Source: Marinobacterium halophilum
Lineage (GTDB): Bacteria; Pseudomonadota; Gammaproteobacteria; Pseudomonadales; Balneatricaceae
DNA length: 64,000 nt
Assembly: GCF_003014615.1 (NCBI RefSeq)
Contig: NZ_PYGI01000023.1
Coordinates: forward strand, 1-64,000
Direction of reading: 5' to 3'
Positions 26,815 through 35,590 of the stretch are shown in pieces (within the stretch, counting starts at the first letter, position 1; each line of letters starts with the position of its first letter). Made by a program: the position numbers and the translations under genes. The notes beneath the pieces are model-generated. The model did not search any database. It saw only the letters and a list, made by a program, of their open reading frames with translations, and had not been told where the DNA came from.

Positions 26815-26858
26815 GATGATCAAACAGGAGACACAACGATAACGACAAGAGGTTCACC

Positions 26859-28349
26859 ATGACTGAGTTTGCCCTTCATCCTGACACTCAGGCGTTTATT
26901 ACTCGCAGCCACGCTCTGCTCATCGGAGAGCAGCGCCCAGCCGCCACGGGCGGGAAAGAGATTGATGTGATTAACCCCGCCACGGGTGAGCGTTTCACAC
27001 GTGTGGCCTGTGGTACCGCCGAGGATATTAATCAGGCGGTTGCTGTTGCACGCCGCACCTTTGATGATTCCAGCTGGAGTCGCATGACGCCGGTTGAGCG
27101 TGAACGTCTGCTGTGGCGTTTTGCTGACCTTATTGAAGCCAATGCACAATCTCTGGCCGAAATCGAATGCATGGACAACGGCAAAAGTGTGGCCATCGCC
27201 AAGGGCGTGGATATTCAACTTGCCGTCAACTTTCTGCGCTATATGGCTGGCTGGGCAACGAAAATCGAGGGCAGCAGCGTACAGCCTTCGGTTCCGTTCA
27301 TGCCCGGCGCGCAGTTCCATGGTTATACCCGGCGCGAACCGGTCGGGGTGGTGGGTGCGATTGTGGCCTGGAATTTCCCGCTGTTGCTAGCTTGCTGGAA
27401 GCTGGGGCCAGCGCTGGCGACCGGCTGCACGGTTGTACTCAAGCCTGCCGAAGACACTCCACTGACTGCATTAAGACTGGGTGAGTTGGCACTGGAAGCC
27501 GGATACCCGCCGGGGGTTTTGAATGTCGTACCCGGCCTGGGACATGATGCAGGTGCCGCACTGTCTTCCCATCCGGATGTGGACAAGCTCACCTTTACCG
27601 GCTCAACCGGCATTGGCAAGCTGATCGGCAAGGCCGCCATGGATCATATGACACGCGTGACACTCGAGCTGGGCGGCAAGTCGCCCACCATTGTATTGGA
27701 TGACGCCGACCTGCAAGAAGCTGCAGCGGGCGCGGCCAATGCGATCTTCTTCAATCAGGGGCAAGTGTGCTGTGCCGGCTCACGCCTATATGTGCAGCGC
27801 AAGCTGTTCGACAACCTAGTGGCGGATATCACCGATATCGCGAGCAAGATCCGTCTGGGCAATGGTCTGGATCCGAATACGGAGATGGGGCCACTGGTAT
27901 CGGCGGTACAACAACAGCGCGTGCATGGTTTCATCGAAAAAGGCCTGGCCGAAGGTGCACGCCTCACCACCGGTGGTGATCGTCAGGGCCCAGGGTATTT
28001 TATCCAACCGACGGTCGTGGTGGATGTGGATCAGCGTTCGACACTGGTACAGGAGGAGATTTTCGGTCCAGTACTGGTGGCTATGCCATTCGACGATATC
28101 GAGGACGCGATACGCATTGCCAACGACAGCCAGTACGGCCTTGGCGCCAGCATCTGGTCCAATAACCTGTCAGCGGTACACCGCATGATTCCGCGGATCA
28201 AATCCGGTAGCGTTTGGGTCAATTGCCACACCGCGCTGGACCCATCACTACCCTTTGGCGGCTTCAAACAGTCCGGTCTGGGTCGCGAAATGGGTGCCGC
28301 CTGTCTCGAACACTACACCGAACTCAAATCGGTATTGATGAAAATTTGA
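26859..28349 (+). CDS. NAD-dependent aldehyde dehydrogenase, FeaB/phenylacetaldehyde-type (module 1)
   Basis: 496 residues. The Glu base is in LELGGKSP and the catalytic Cys in GQVCCAGSR; the cofactor region contains VVGAIVAWNFPLLL and TFTGSTGIGK. The length and N-terminus resemble the phenylacetaldehyde dehydrogenase group that oxidises aldehydes made from primary amines. AAGAGG precedes the ATG. It is divergent from qhpA1 and has its own near-consensus sigma-54 promoter, so it would be induced together with the first amine dehydrogenase and convert its aldehyde product to the acid. Phenylacetaldehyde itself is only one possible substrate. A hairpin follows the stop. Confidence 0.92.
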   Translation: MTEFALHPDTQAFITRSHALLIGEQRPAATGGKEIDVINPATGERFTRVACGTAEDINQAVAVARRTFDDSSWSRMTPVERERLLWRFADLIEANAQSLAEIECMDNGKSVAIAKGVDIQLAVNFLRYMAGWATKIEGSSVQPSVPFMPGAQFHGYTRREPVGVVGAIVAWNFPLLLACWKLGPALATGCTVVLKPAEDTPLTALRLGELALEAGYPPGVLNVVPGLGHDAGAALSSHPDVDKLTFTGSTGIGKLIGKAAMDHMTRVTLELGGKSPTIVLDDADLQEAAAGAANAIFFNQGQVCCAGSRLYVQRKLFDNLVADITDIASKIRLGNGLDPNTEMGPLVSAVQQQRVHGFIEKGLAEGARLTTGGDRQGPGYFIQPTVVVDVDQRSTLVQEEIFGPVLVAMPFDDIEDAIRIANDSQYGLGASIWSNNLSAVHRMIPRIKSGSVWVNCHTALDPSLPFGGFKQSGLGREMGAACLEHYTELKSVLMKI

Positions 28350-28357
28350 TCACTCGA

Positions 28358-28383
28358 CTGACAGTGGCCTGTGCCGCTGTCAG
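28358..28383. terminator. Hairpin between aldehyde dehydrogenase 2 and the GNAT gene
   Basis: CTGACAG (28358-28364) pairs with CTGTCAG (28377-28383), and inner GGC/GCC extends the stem. It separates two converging genes seven bases from the GNAT stop. There is no T-run, so termination is uncertain. Confidence 0.4.
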
Positions 28384-28389
28384 TGCCGC

Positions 28390-29109
28390 TCAACGTCGTC
28401 GATAACTTCGTATACTGAACTGGGGTAAAAACCCCAGGCTTCGATACAAAGGCTCACCCGCAACTGAAGCTTGCAGGCAGAGGTGCTTAACCCCTCTGGC
28501 CTGAGCACGCGCTACTAGCTGTTGCATCAATGCACGTGCAACGCCTTGTCCCTGGTGCTCAGGGGGCACACCGACTTGGTGAACACCGGCCACATTACCC
28601 GTCTGATACATAATCGCAGTCGCGATCGGTTCTCCTTCACGAACAGCCCAAAAAACTTCGACATCCGTTTGCTGACGCACCTGTTCGATTACGGCAGCAT
28701 CAACCTGGTAACCGAATGCTTGGCCACACAGCAAAGACCAACGCTCAACCTCAGCGCTATTTTGCAAAACACATACATTTAATGTATCCGTGCGGGTATC
28801 GGCAGTTTCAGCCTTCAAGGGCAACACCATCGCCAACTGCTGTAGTCCCATCTCAAAACCGTTTGCTAAAAGAGAACTTTCCAACTCCGCTGTGTCAGCA
28901 TCGGCATCCCAAACCGGGAACAGATAGCCCGGTGTGATTCTGTTCAACAAATGCTGATCTACGTATTGTTTTTCTTGCCCCCATTCCAGCCAAGTTCGAT
29001 AAGGCCAGCTGACTGACTGCACCAAGCCGTCAAACCATTCAGTTCGCCCCATCAACTGCCACAGCCCCGTCAGGTTGTCGATATTGGCTTTTTTGAGTGA
29101 ATATTCCAT
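28390..29109 (-). CDS. GNAT-family N-acetyltransferase
   Basis: 239 residues. The C-terminal half carries the acetyl-CoA pyrophosphate-binding loop VGVPPEHQGQGVARALM and the downstream GVKHLCLQASVAGEPLYRSLGF (core LYRSLGF), typical of GNAT enzymes. The N-terminal half is a degenerate repeat without the loop. The acetyl acceptor is unknown. The ATG overlaps the DMT-family stop (ATGA-type junction), placing it last in a nitroreductase-DMT-GNAT operon on the minus strand, perhaps a resistance or detoxification unit. Confidence 0.85.
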   Translation of the reverse strand: MEYSLKKANIDNLTGLWQLMGRTEWFDGLVQSVSWPYRTWLEWGQEKQYVDQHLLNRITPGYLFPVWDADADTAELESSLLANGFEMGLQQLAMVLPLKAETADTRTDTLNVCVLQNSAEVERWSLLCGQAFGYQVDAAVIEQVRQQTDVEVFWAVREGEPIATAIMYQTGNVAGVHQVGVPPEHQGQGVARALMQQLVARAQARGVKHLCLQASVAGEPLYRSLGFLPQFSIRSYRRR

Positions 29110-29558
29110 CAGGTTTTTTCCCAGTAGATAAGACTTACACCAGCAACAAGGACAACCATACCGACTAATCGAGTTCCGTTTATCGGACGGACCGGTTGAT
29201 CAAACCAACCAAAATGACTGCAGATAACCGCTAGGACAATTTGCCCTGTCAATGCAAAGGACGTCATGGGCCCCATTCCCATCCGTGGAATCAGGAAATA
29301 AAGCAGTCCCACGCCAAACGCACTGATCACGCCACCCCACCAGAGGTATACCGGAACGCTGCCAACCCGCCCGATGCCCGGCAGCTCACTGCGTTGCAGC
29401 ACCAGTACCAATAACGAGGCTAGGCAGGCAACAGCAAACGCGATGCTGGTACCGAGCATCGTGTTACCTAGCACCACACCCAAGCGGGCATTCATCCCTG
29501 CTTGAATGGCGATGGCTGCACCGGCAGATAAGGCGAGCCACGGAAAAAGCTGTGTCAT
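29109..29558 (-). CDS. DMT-superfamily small membrane protein (DUF606/YdcZ-like)
   Basis: 149 residues with five hydrophobic helices. The N-terminal ALSAGAAIAIQAGMNARLG and VYLWWGGVISAFGVGLLYF resemble the DUF606 (YdcZ) branch of the drug/metabolite transporter superfamily, which are half-length transporters. It overlaps the upstream nitroreductase gene by 4 bp and the downstream GNAT gene by one base, so translation is probably coupled. Substrate unknown. Confidence 0.82.
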   Translation of the reverse strand: MTQLFPWLALSAGAAIAIQAGMNARLGVVLGNTMLGTSIAFAVACLASLLVLVLQRSELPGIGRVGSVPVYLWWGGVISAFGVGLLYFLIPRMGMGPMTSFALTGQIVLAVICSHFGWFDQPVRPINGTRLVGMVVLVAGVSLIYWEKT

Positions 29559-30184
29559 GACAACCTCAAAATCATCTCCTCAGCCGGTAGCCTCACTTTT
29601 ACCTGTGACGCGGCAACGTCATCGGGATGATGCTGTCCCAAGGCACAGATTGCCACGGTTCTCAATCCCTCCTGTGACAATCCGAGCACGCAGTCATAAC
29701 CGGCCCGATCAATACCGGTCATCGGGCAACAGTCAATATCCAGCAAGGCAGCGCTGGTCAAGCAGGTTCCCAGGGCGATGAATAATTGCTGCTCAGCCCA
29801 CACAGATTTTTCCTCAGCATTCATATCACTCAAGAAGCTTTTCACATGCTGTGACAAACCGGCATAGTCTTCCAGATCGCCGCCACGCCGGGCTGCCATA
29901 TGACTGACAAGCTGATCAACCATCGGTGCATCTACGAACGTACAAGCCGCAAATACTAATAGATGTGACGAGTGAAGTACTTTGTCCTGCCCCATCGAAT
30001 GAGGTAGCAGCTCTGCTCGCACTGCCGGGTTCTGAATCAGAATCAACCGATAGGGCTGAACACCAAACGCCGATGGACTGAGACGCGTAGCTTCCAGCAA
30101 AGCATCGATCCGTTCTGGCTCGAGGATGCTGTCTGAGAATCGTTTAACGGCATAACGCTGATTCAAGGCATCGAGTAAGGTCAT
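29555..30184 (-). CDS. Nitroreductase-family flavin oxidoreductase
   Basis: 209 residues of the FMN-dependent nitroreductase fold. YAVKRFSDSIL at the N-terminus, RLSPSAFGVQPYRLILI with the FMN-contacting S/N positions, and the late GIDRAGYDCVLGLSQEGL are family hallmarks, resembling the NfsB-like NAD(P)H-dependent group. ATG 30184 has GGGAG upstream; the longer frame to 30199 is not supported. First gene of a three-gene operon, about 100 bp downstream of the Crp-like regulator gene on the same strand, which may control it. Confidence 0.88.
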   Translation of the reverse strand: MTLLDALNQRYAVKRFSDSILEPERIDALLEATRLSPSAFGVQPYRLILIQNPAVRAELLPHSMGQDKVLHSSHLLVFAACTFVDAPMVDQLVSHMAARRGGDLEDYAGLSQHVKSFLSDMNAEEKSVWAEQQLFIALGTCLTSAALLDIDCCPMTGIDRAGYDCVLGLSQEGLRTVAICALGQHHPDDVAASQVKVRLPAEEMILRLS

Positions 30185-30286
30185 AATAAGCTCCCGCAAA
30201 TGAGTTCACACACGCGACAATACCGCCGCCAACTACAACCAGAATACGCAGTGACAATACCAGGCTCATTTACATAGGTTGAGAAT

Positions 30287-30874
30287 TCAGGTTTTTTTGC
30301 GGATACGGCTTAACTGTGTCGGTGTAATGCCAAGGTGGGAAGCGATATGATATTGCGGCAATCGTGCAGCCAGAGCTGGCTTGTCCACCAGAAAACGTTG
30401 GTAGCGCTCAGCAGCATCCTCCTGAACCATTTGAGTCTCGCGTGCATCCTTGGCTAGTAACCAGTTGGTTTCCAGATAATGAATCTGGAACAGCTTCAAG
30501 TCCTCAGAGCGATAAAGAAGGCTACGAAAACGCTGGAAGTCGATTTCAATAACGACCGATTCTTCGAGTGCCTGAATTGAGTGCATCGAAGGCTCTCGAC
30601 GCAACAGCGCTGCCATGGAACCAGGAAATTCTCCTTCCATAAAGAAATTTTTGTTGTACTCACGCCCTTTATCATCCAGTACAAAGACCCGTAATAACCC
30701 CTTGGAAACAAAAGCAAAACTCAGCGGTATTTCACCTGCCTGACAGAGAAACTGGCGACGTCTCAACGGCTGATAACGACAACATTGTACCAACGCATGC
30801 CAGGTCGAGTCCGAAAGTGGATAATAGGCCTCAATTGCCTGCCGCAGCAGTTCAAAGCCTTTAGACTCAAACAT
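30287..30874 (-). CDS. Crp/Fnr-family transcriptional regulator
   Basis: 195 residues: a cyclic-nucleotide-binding-like beta-roll (FLCQAGEIPLSFAFVSKGLLRVF, core AGEIPLSFAFVSKGLL) and a C-terminal helix-turn-helix (HIASHLGITPTQLSRIRKK). The roll lacks the cAMP-binding arginine motif of Crp, so the effector is unknown; similar short members often regulate an adjacent oxidoreductase gene. ATG 30874 is preferred because GAGGA lies six bases upstream; two earlier starts exist. It begins 33 bp after the diguanylate cyclase stop and could be read from either the SBP-cyclase unit or its own promoter. Confidence 0.85.
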   Translation of the reverse strand: MFESKGFELLRQAIEAYYPLSDSTWHALVQCCRYQPLRRRQFLCQAGEIPLSFAFVSKGLLRVFVLDDKGREYNKNFFMEGEFPGSMAALLRREPSMHSIQALEESVVIEIDFQRFRSLLYRSEDLKLFQIHYLETNWLLAKDARETQMVQEDAAERYQRFLVDKPALAARLPQYHIASHLGITPTQLSRIRKKT

Positions 30875-30907
30875 GAACATTCCTCGATCAGGCAGTGGCA
30901 CGGCAAC

Positions 30908-32596
30908 TCACGTGACGGACTGGCTTGCACCGATTGACCCCGTGCAAACTTGGTCTCTTCCCTGTTTCTTGGCCATATACAGTGCGTTATCCGCATCATG
31001 GATCAACTGCTCAACCCGCCCCTGCGGCAAGGGAATTTGTGCTGCCACACCAAGACTGACAGTCACCCGCCCTAAGGGCGAACCATGGTGTTCAATGTCC
31101 AACTGACGCACCGCATCAGCCAGATTTTCAGCCAACTGTACTGCCTGCTCTAACCTCTGACCCGGTAACAGAAGAATAAATTCTTCCCCCCCGTAACGGG
31201 CAATCATGTCGCTGCTACGTTTGAGCTGACTGGCCATCGCCTGTGCCACTTGTTGCAAGCACTCGTCACCTTTCTGATGGCCGTAAGTGTCATTAAAGCA
31301 TTTGAACAGGTCAATATCCGCCATTACTACAGACAGCGTACGGCCTTCTCGCAAAGCTCTGTACCACTCCAACTCCAGCTGCTGATCGAAACAGCGCCGA
31401 TTCGGGGTCTGGGTAAGTGAATCCGTGGTACTCAGGCGCTCCAGTTCGGTATTCATCTGCTGCAGATGCACATTCATCTCTTCCAATTGCAGCTCTGCCT
31501 TCCGTCGTGCATCAACAAAGACGGCAAAGCTGGCCCCCATTTCACTGATTTCGTCCGCTCCATCCTGTGGTATCGGTACCCAACGTCCATGTAAGTGAGA
31601 CTGCATGGCAGCACTGAGACGGTTGATCCGTTGCACAATATTACGCCTGACATACATCACTGCACCGATCGTAACTGCAACCAGCGCCAAAGAAGCTGCA
31701 AACAGCCCCAGCAAGGAGTGTCGAATCAGTCCCTGGTGTGCAGCAATCGCCTGCTTTGCGGAGGCTTTCAATTGCAGATGGTAATTAAACGTGGCACCCG
31801 TCAATTTTTGCGCCAACACCCGTGTATGACGCGCGGTAGCAAGCGTTGCACGGGCGCTTTTCAGTAATGGCAAACGGCTTTCGAACACCTCCGGTAAGGC
31901 CTCCTGCAACTTTTGACGCACCTTGATCGACGCCTCATCCTGCAACGGCAATGCCGCTAATTGCTGCAGCGCCTGCCGCCCAGTCCTTTCCAACTGTGCA
32001 ATATGGCCCGGGCGCTCTGTACTCAATGCTGATGATGCGACGGCCAGTGCTGCTAACGCATGACTGACAAAACGATGTTGATACGGTTGTAACTCTGGGG
32101 TATCCATATTCAGCGGTAATTGCTGTAATAACAGAAAAATCCTGTCTAGCCGCTGCAGCTGTGCCTGCTGTAACATTTTTTCCGACTCAAGCTGCTGACC
32201 AAGCTGCCCCAGGCTTTTGAAGAACGGCCCCTGCCAGCGATCCAGTGCAAGCCGAGCAGAAATATCCACGACTTCCAGGCGGTCCAATTCATCCAGCCGC
32301 TCACGCGCTGTCTTGTAAAGGTTAGCCAGATTATCAGCCCGTTCATTACCGGCACTCACTGAACGTCGACTGCCGACCATTACTTCGAACACTTCAGCCG
32401 CGATGACTTCAGCGTCCCGTGTCAGCTCGGCAGCAGCCATCGCACGATCAAACTGACGACTGGCAAGGTGACTAAAGCCTTGATACTGCTGATACATGAC
32501 ATAACCGATCGCCGAAACCGCTATCAAATAGAGGCCGAATATCGCGCTGATAATCAAGGTGAGACGAGTGCCGATACTATGTTCAAGTCGCTGCAT
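30908..32596 (-). CDS. Membrane diguanylate cyclase with HAMP-like linker
   Basis: 562 residues. N-terminal helix (GTRLTLIISAIFGLYLIAVSAIG, about residues 10-35), a long helical periplasmic domain of the four-helix-bundle type, a second helix near 290-315, a HAMP-like stretch with EISEMGASFAVF, a short coiled coil (LEEMNVHLQQMNTELERL) and a GGDEF domain with active-site GGEEF and the substrate loop DIDLFKCFNDTYGHQKGDE. It should synthesise c-di-GMP. It lies 18 bp downstream of a periplasmic solute-binding protein gene, with no permease nearby, which suggests that the binding protein feeds a signal to this cyclase. Confidence 0.88.
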   Translation of the reverse strand: MQRLEHSIGTRLTLIISAIFGLYLIAVSAIGYVMYQQYQGFSHLASRQFDRAMAAAELTRDAEVIAAEVFEVMVGSRRSVSAGNERADNLANLYKTARERLDELDRLEVVDISARLALDRWQGPFFKSLGQLGQQLESEKMLQQAQLQRLDRIFLLLQQLPLNMDTPELQPYQHRFVSHALAALAVASSALSTERPGHIAQLERTGRQALQQLAALPLQDEASIKVRQKLQEALPEVFESRLPLLKSARATLATARHTRVLAQKLTGATFNYHLQLKASAKQAIAAHQGLIRHSLLGLFAASLALVAVTIGAVMYVRRNIVQRINRLSAAMQSHLHGRWVPIPQDGADEISEMGASFAVFVDARRKAELQLEEMNVHLQQMNTELERLSTTDSLTQTPNRRCFDQQLELEWYRALREGRTLSVVMADIDLFKCFNDTYGHQKGDECLQQVAQAMASQLKRSSDMIARYGGEEFILLLPGQRLEQAVQLAENLADAVRQLDIEHHGSPLGRVTVSLGVAAQIPLPQGRVEQLIHDADNALYMAKKQGRDQVCTGSIGASQSVT

Positions 32597-32614
32597 AACA
32601 GGTCTCTAAAGGCA

Positions 32615-33631
32615 TTAGCGAAATAATGGCGCAAACAACAGCCCACCGCGGGACCACGGTTTGTTCATACCCGGCGCTATATCAATGGCAGTACCGGGAC
32701 CATAGTGACGCTGATAGATCTCGCTGTAATTACCGACGCTGGACAACATTTTATAAGCCCAGTCATCACGCAGCCCCAGCTGAGGCCCGAATGTGCCACG
32801 ACGTCCCAACAAGCTGAGGACTTCCGGATCCAAACTCTGCTCCCGTATCGTGCCCACATTGGCCTGGGTAATGCCCTTCTCATCCGCCAGAATGAGGCCA
32901 TGCACGACCGCCCGTATCACCCGTTCCCATTCGGGATCATCATTCCGCACCATGGGGCCAATAGGCTCTCGTGACAGGTGAACAGACAATAGTTTGTATT
33001 CACTGGGGTTATCGGCACGATTGGCACGATTGACTGCCAGATTCATTCGGTCAGCGGTGTACGCATCACAGTGACCACGGAAGAAGCTGTCACCGTTGGT
33101 AAACTGGATCTGCGCGTTGATCTTCTGCTGCATCAGCATACTGCGCAACGTAAGGTGGGTCGACGTATTTTCCGTTACACAAATGGTTTTACCCTGCAGG
33201 TCCGCCAGCTGTTGAATGCCGGAGTGCGCACGTACCATAATATCCTGACTGTCGAACAGGTAAACGGCTGGAAAAGCAACTTGATAGCGGTTCTCGCGGT
33301 CCATTGTCCAGGTCGTGCTATACATGACCGTATCGGTTTGACGTTGCTGAAGTGTGGTAAAGCGAGTGGTGGCATCTACTTCAACATATTGCACCCGATC
33401 TGGGTTACCAAATAACGCTGCGGCGGTTGCACGACAGAAATCTACATAGAACCCGTACCAATTGCCTTCCAGATCAATCGCACTGCGACCGGGATCATCC
33501 GGAAAAACCCCACAACGAATATCGCCGTGACGCAGTACATCCTGCAGAGTACCCGCCCAAACATAAGGCACAGACAGCTGGGTGATACACAGCATAGTCA
33601 GCAATATTTTGCGAATATGTGTATCCAACAT
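32615..33631 (-). CDS. Periplasmic amino-acid-type solute-binding protein
   Basis: 338 residues with a signal peptide ending near YVWA. The type 3 solute-binding fold is recognised from GVFPDDPGRSAIDLEGNWYGFYVDFCRATAAALFG (cores GVFPDDPG and GFYVDFCRA), DLQGKTICVTENTSTHL and PIGPMVRNDDPEW, resembling the AapJ-type general L-amino-acid binding proteins. ATG 33631 has CAGGAG upstream. No permease or ATPase gene accompanies it; the next gene, 18 bp on, is a diguanylate cyclase, so a sensing role is inferred. The 33632-33834 gap upstream is AT-rich and presumably holds its promoter. Confidence 0.85.
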   Translation of the reverse strand: MLDTHIRKILLTMLCITQLSVPYVWAGTLQDVLRHGDIRCGVFPDDPGRSAIDLEGNWYGFYVDFCRATAAALFGNPDRVQYVEVDATTRFTTLQQRQTDTVMYSTTWTMDRENRYQVAFPAVYLFDSQDIMVRAHSGIQQLADLQGKTICVTENTSTHLTLRSMLMQQKINAQIQFTNGDSFFRGHCDAYTADRMNLAVNRANRADNPSEYKLLSVHLSREPIGPMVRNDDPEWERVIRAVVHGLILADEKGITQANVGTIREQSLDPEVLSLLGRRGTFGPQLGLRDDWAYKMLSSVGNYSEIYQRHYGPGTAIDIAPGMNKPWSRGGLLFAPLFR

Positions 33632-33834
33632 GGGGAACTCCTGTATCAAAACCTACCTGGACACGTGCCGACGAGGTCAGGGCACATGGCATTCAAATAC
33701 CCAAAACACGTCATTACTTTTACACACAAAACATGATAAAGAGTCGATATTATGTGGTACTTCATGCGTATCCACAGCAGTTATATCAAATGTATCACCG
33801 TTCGCATGAAACTTCGCGTTCGCACAGTACCGTA

Positions 33835-34440
33835 TTAGTCGCTGAATCCAAGCCTTTTGAGCTGCGCATCCTGTTGGGAGCTCAGCAGGGTCAATGCCAT
33901 CATCGCACCAAACAGCGCCCAGGCCATATCCGATTGCGTATCCCACACATAGCCTTGCGTCCCCAGGAAAGATTCAGCCGCAGTCGCCGAAATCAGCGCC
34001 ACCCACCATTCAAGCAGCTCATAAAACGCACTGACCGCCAAACAGAAACACAATATGAAAAAAACCTGCCATCCACGACCGTTGATCAACTGCCAGCGGA
34101 TAATCAGCTCACGGGCCACCAACGCCGGCACAAAGCCCTGGGCAAAATGCCCCAGTTTGTCATAGTTGTTGCGTGAACCGCCGGTAAGGTCCCGCAGATA
34201 ATCAAACAGTGGAACACCGGCATAGGTATAGTGGCCGCCGATCATCAAGATGATGCAGTGAACCAACAACAATTGATAAACAAGCGGCGTCAAGGGCATG
34301 CGGTGGCGGGTTGCCGCCAGCACGCCAAGCACCAGCACTGCTGGCAGTACTTCCAGATACCAGGTGAGACGATCAGCCGGCTGGTACGCAGACCATACAA
34401 AGAACAGCATGAACGTAATAAGCCAGAGTGCCGTCCGCAT
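33835..34440 (-). CDS. DUF2238/YjdF-family inner-membrane protein
   Basis: 201 residues with about six hydrophobic segments. GGHYTYAGVPLFDYLRD and YDKLGHFAQGFVPALVARE are the conserved polar motifs of the DUF2238 family, whose function is not established. No clear operon partner: the next genes on either side are a solute-binding protein gene after a 200-bp gap and a GlxA-type regulator. Confidence 0.85.
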   Translation of the reverse strand: MRTALWLITFMLFFVWSAYQPADRLTWYLEVLPAVLVLGVLAATRHRMPLTPLVYQLLLVHCIILMIGGHYTYAGVPLFDYLRDLTGGSRNNYDKLGHFAQGFVPALVARELIIRWQLINGRGWQVFFILCFCLAVSAFYELLEWWVALISATAAESFLGTQGYVWDTQSDMAWALFGAMMALTLLSSQQDAQLKRLGFSD

Positions 34441-34513
34441 TGGCAGTTCCTTCAGTCAACGATGATGATTGCTTCAAAGGTAGGAGGTATTGGCACTGAA
34501 TGCCAAACATTCA

Positions 34514-35497
34514 TCATCGCCAGGAGTGCAACCCGAATTCATGTTGTCCTCCTCCGGCAAAACGCTCTCGGTATTGACTCGGTGTCAGTCCTGTCTGTTT
34601 CTGAAACATCCGGCGAAACGCACTAACATCCTCATAGCCGACTTGCCAGGCCACCTGCTCCACCGTTGTCGCCGTGTTTTCGAGTTTTTCTCGCGCCTTG
34701 TGAACCCGCTGTTGTTGCAGATATTCCGCCGGTCTCAGCCCTGTTGCCTTCTGGAAGCGCCGGATAAAGGTGCGTTCGGTCAATGCGGCCTTTGCGGCCA
34801 TCTGTGCCACGTTCAACGGCTGGGCGTAGATACGATGAATATGGTGCTGCACGTGCAGAATGGCACGATCGTTATGATCCAGTACCGGTATGAAGCTCCG
34901 ATAGTAGCTTTGCTGCCGCACACCGGTGTCCACCAGCAAAAACCGGCCCAGCGCCTGCACCACCGTTGGCGGCACATAGCGACCGATCAAATGCAGCCCA
35001 AGGTCCACCCAGGACATGACGCCACCGGCCGTTACCAGGTCAGAATCCACCAGCAGTAACGCATCGGTATCGAGCTCGACATCGGGAAACGCGTACCGGA
35101 ATGCGCCCTCCAGTTGCCAGTGTGTCGTAGCGCGACGCCCCTCCAGCAGGCCGGCCTGTGCCAACAGAAACGCACCGGCACAGGCCGAGCTGATAACGGC
35201 CCCCTGCTGATGCCAACTATTCAACCGGGAACTGATGGCCGGCTGTGGTTCCAGATACAACTGCCCGTCCAGTACCGGCGGCACAATCACCAGCGAAGGC
35301 GAACATGCATCCGCATCAACGGCGATCACCTGCCCCGCGTCCAGCTGCCAGCGGCTGATGCTGAACGTAAGGTCAGGTGCATGCTGTAGCTCATTCAATA
35401 TGCGATTGGCACTCTGGAACAGGTCGATCAACCCGTAGACCGCGGACAGTGCTGTGCCCGGGATCATCAAAATAGCGACATTGATAGTCTGCGACAT
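34514..35497 (-). CDS. GlxA-family AraC-type regulator (DJ-1/PfpI domain)
   Basis: 327 residues: an N-terminal DJ-1/PfpI-like class I glutamine amidotransferase domain (VAILMIPGTALSAVYGLIDLF to about 200), then two AraC-type helix-turn-helix units, the second with VAWQVGYEDVSAFRRMFQK. The nucleophile region SSACAGAFLLAQAG retains a Cys, but activity is unlikely in this regulator family. It is divergent from a cysteine hydrolase gene and probably controls it. The Shine-Dalgarno sequence is weak. Confidence 0.9.
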   Translation of the reverse strand: MSQTINVAILMIPGTALSAVYGLIDLFQSANRILNELQHAPDLTFSISRWQLDAGQVIAVDADACSPSLVIVPPVLDGQLYLEPQPAISSRLNSWHQQGAVISSACAGAFLLAQAGLLEGRRATTHWQLEGAFRYAFPDVELDTDALLLVDSDLVTAGGVMSWVDLGLHLIGRYVPPTVVQALGRFLLVDTGVRQQSYYRSFIPVLDHNDRAILHVQHHIHRIYAQPLNVAQMAAKAALTERTFIRRFQKATGLRPAEYLQQQRVHKAREKLENTATTVEQVAWQVGYEDVSAFRRMFQKQTGLTPSQYRERFAGGGQHEFGLHSWR

Positions 35498-35590
35498 GTC
35501 AGTTTTTGCCTTTTTATTGTCAGTATTGCCACCAGCTCAGACTAACAGGCCGCGTTAGGATAATCAGCACTAACCTAACAGGAGACTCAC

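Larger units (their letters stand above)
26427..26858. promoter_or_regulatory. Divergent control region between qhpA1 and aldehyde dehydrogenase 2
   Basis: No gene fits in these 432 bp. It holds, in order, the qhpA1 leader with TTTACATGCCCC (minus strand, 26489-26500), a minus-strand sigma-54 element, two CTGT-N11-ACAG elements, an AT-rich stretch (26740-26795) that could aid bending, and a plus-strand sigma-54 element. The parts are listed separately. Confidence 0.75.
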
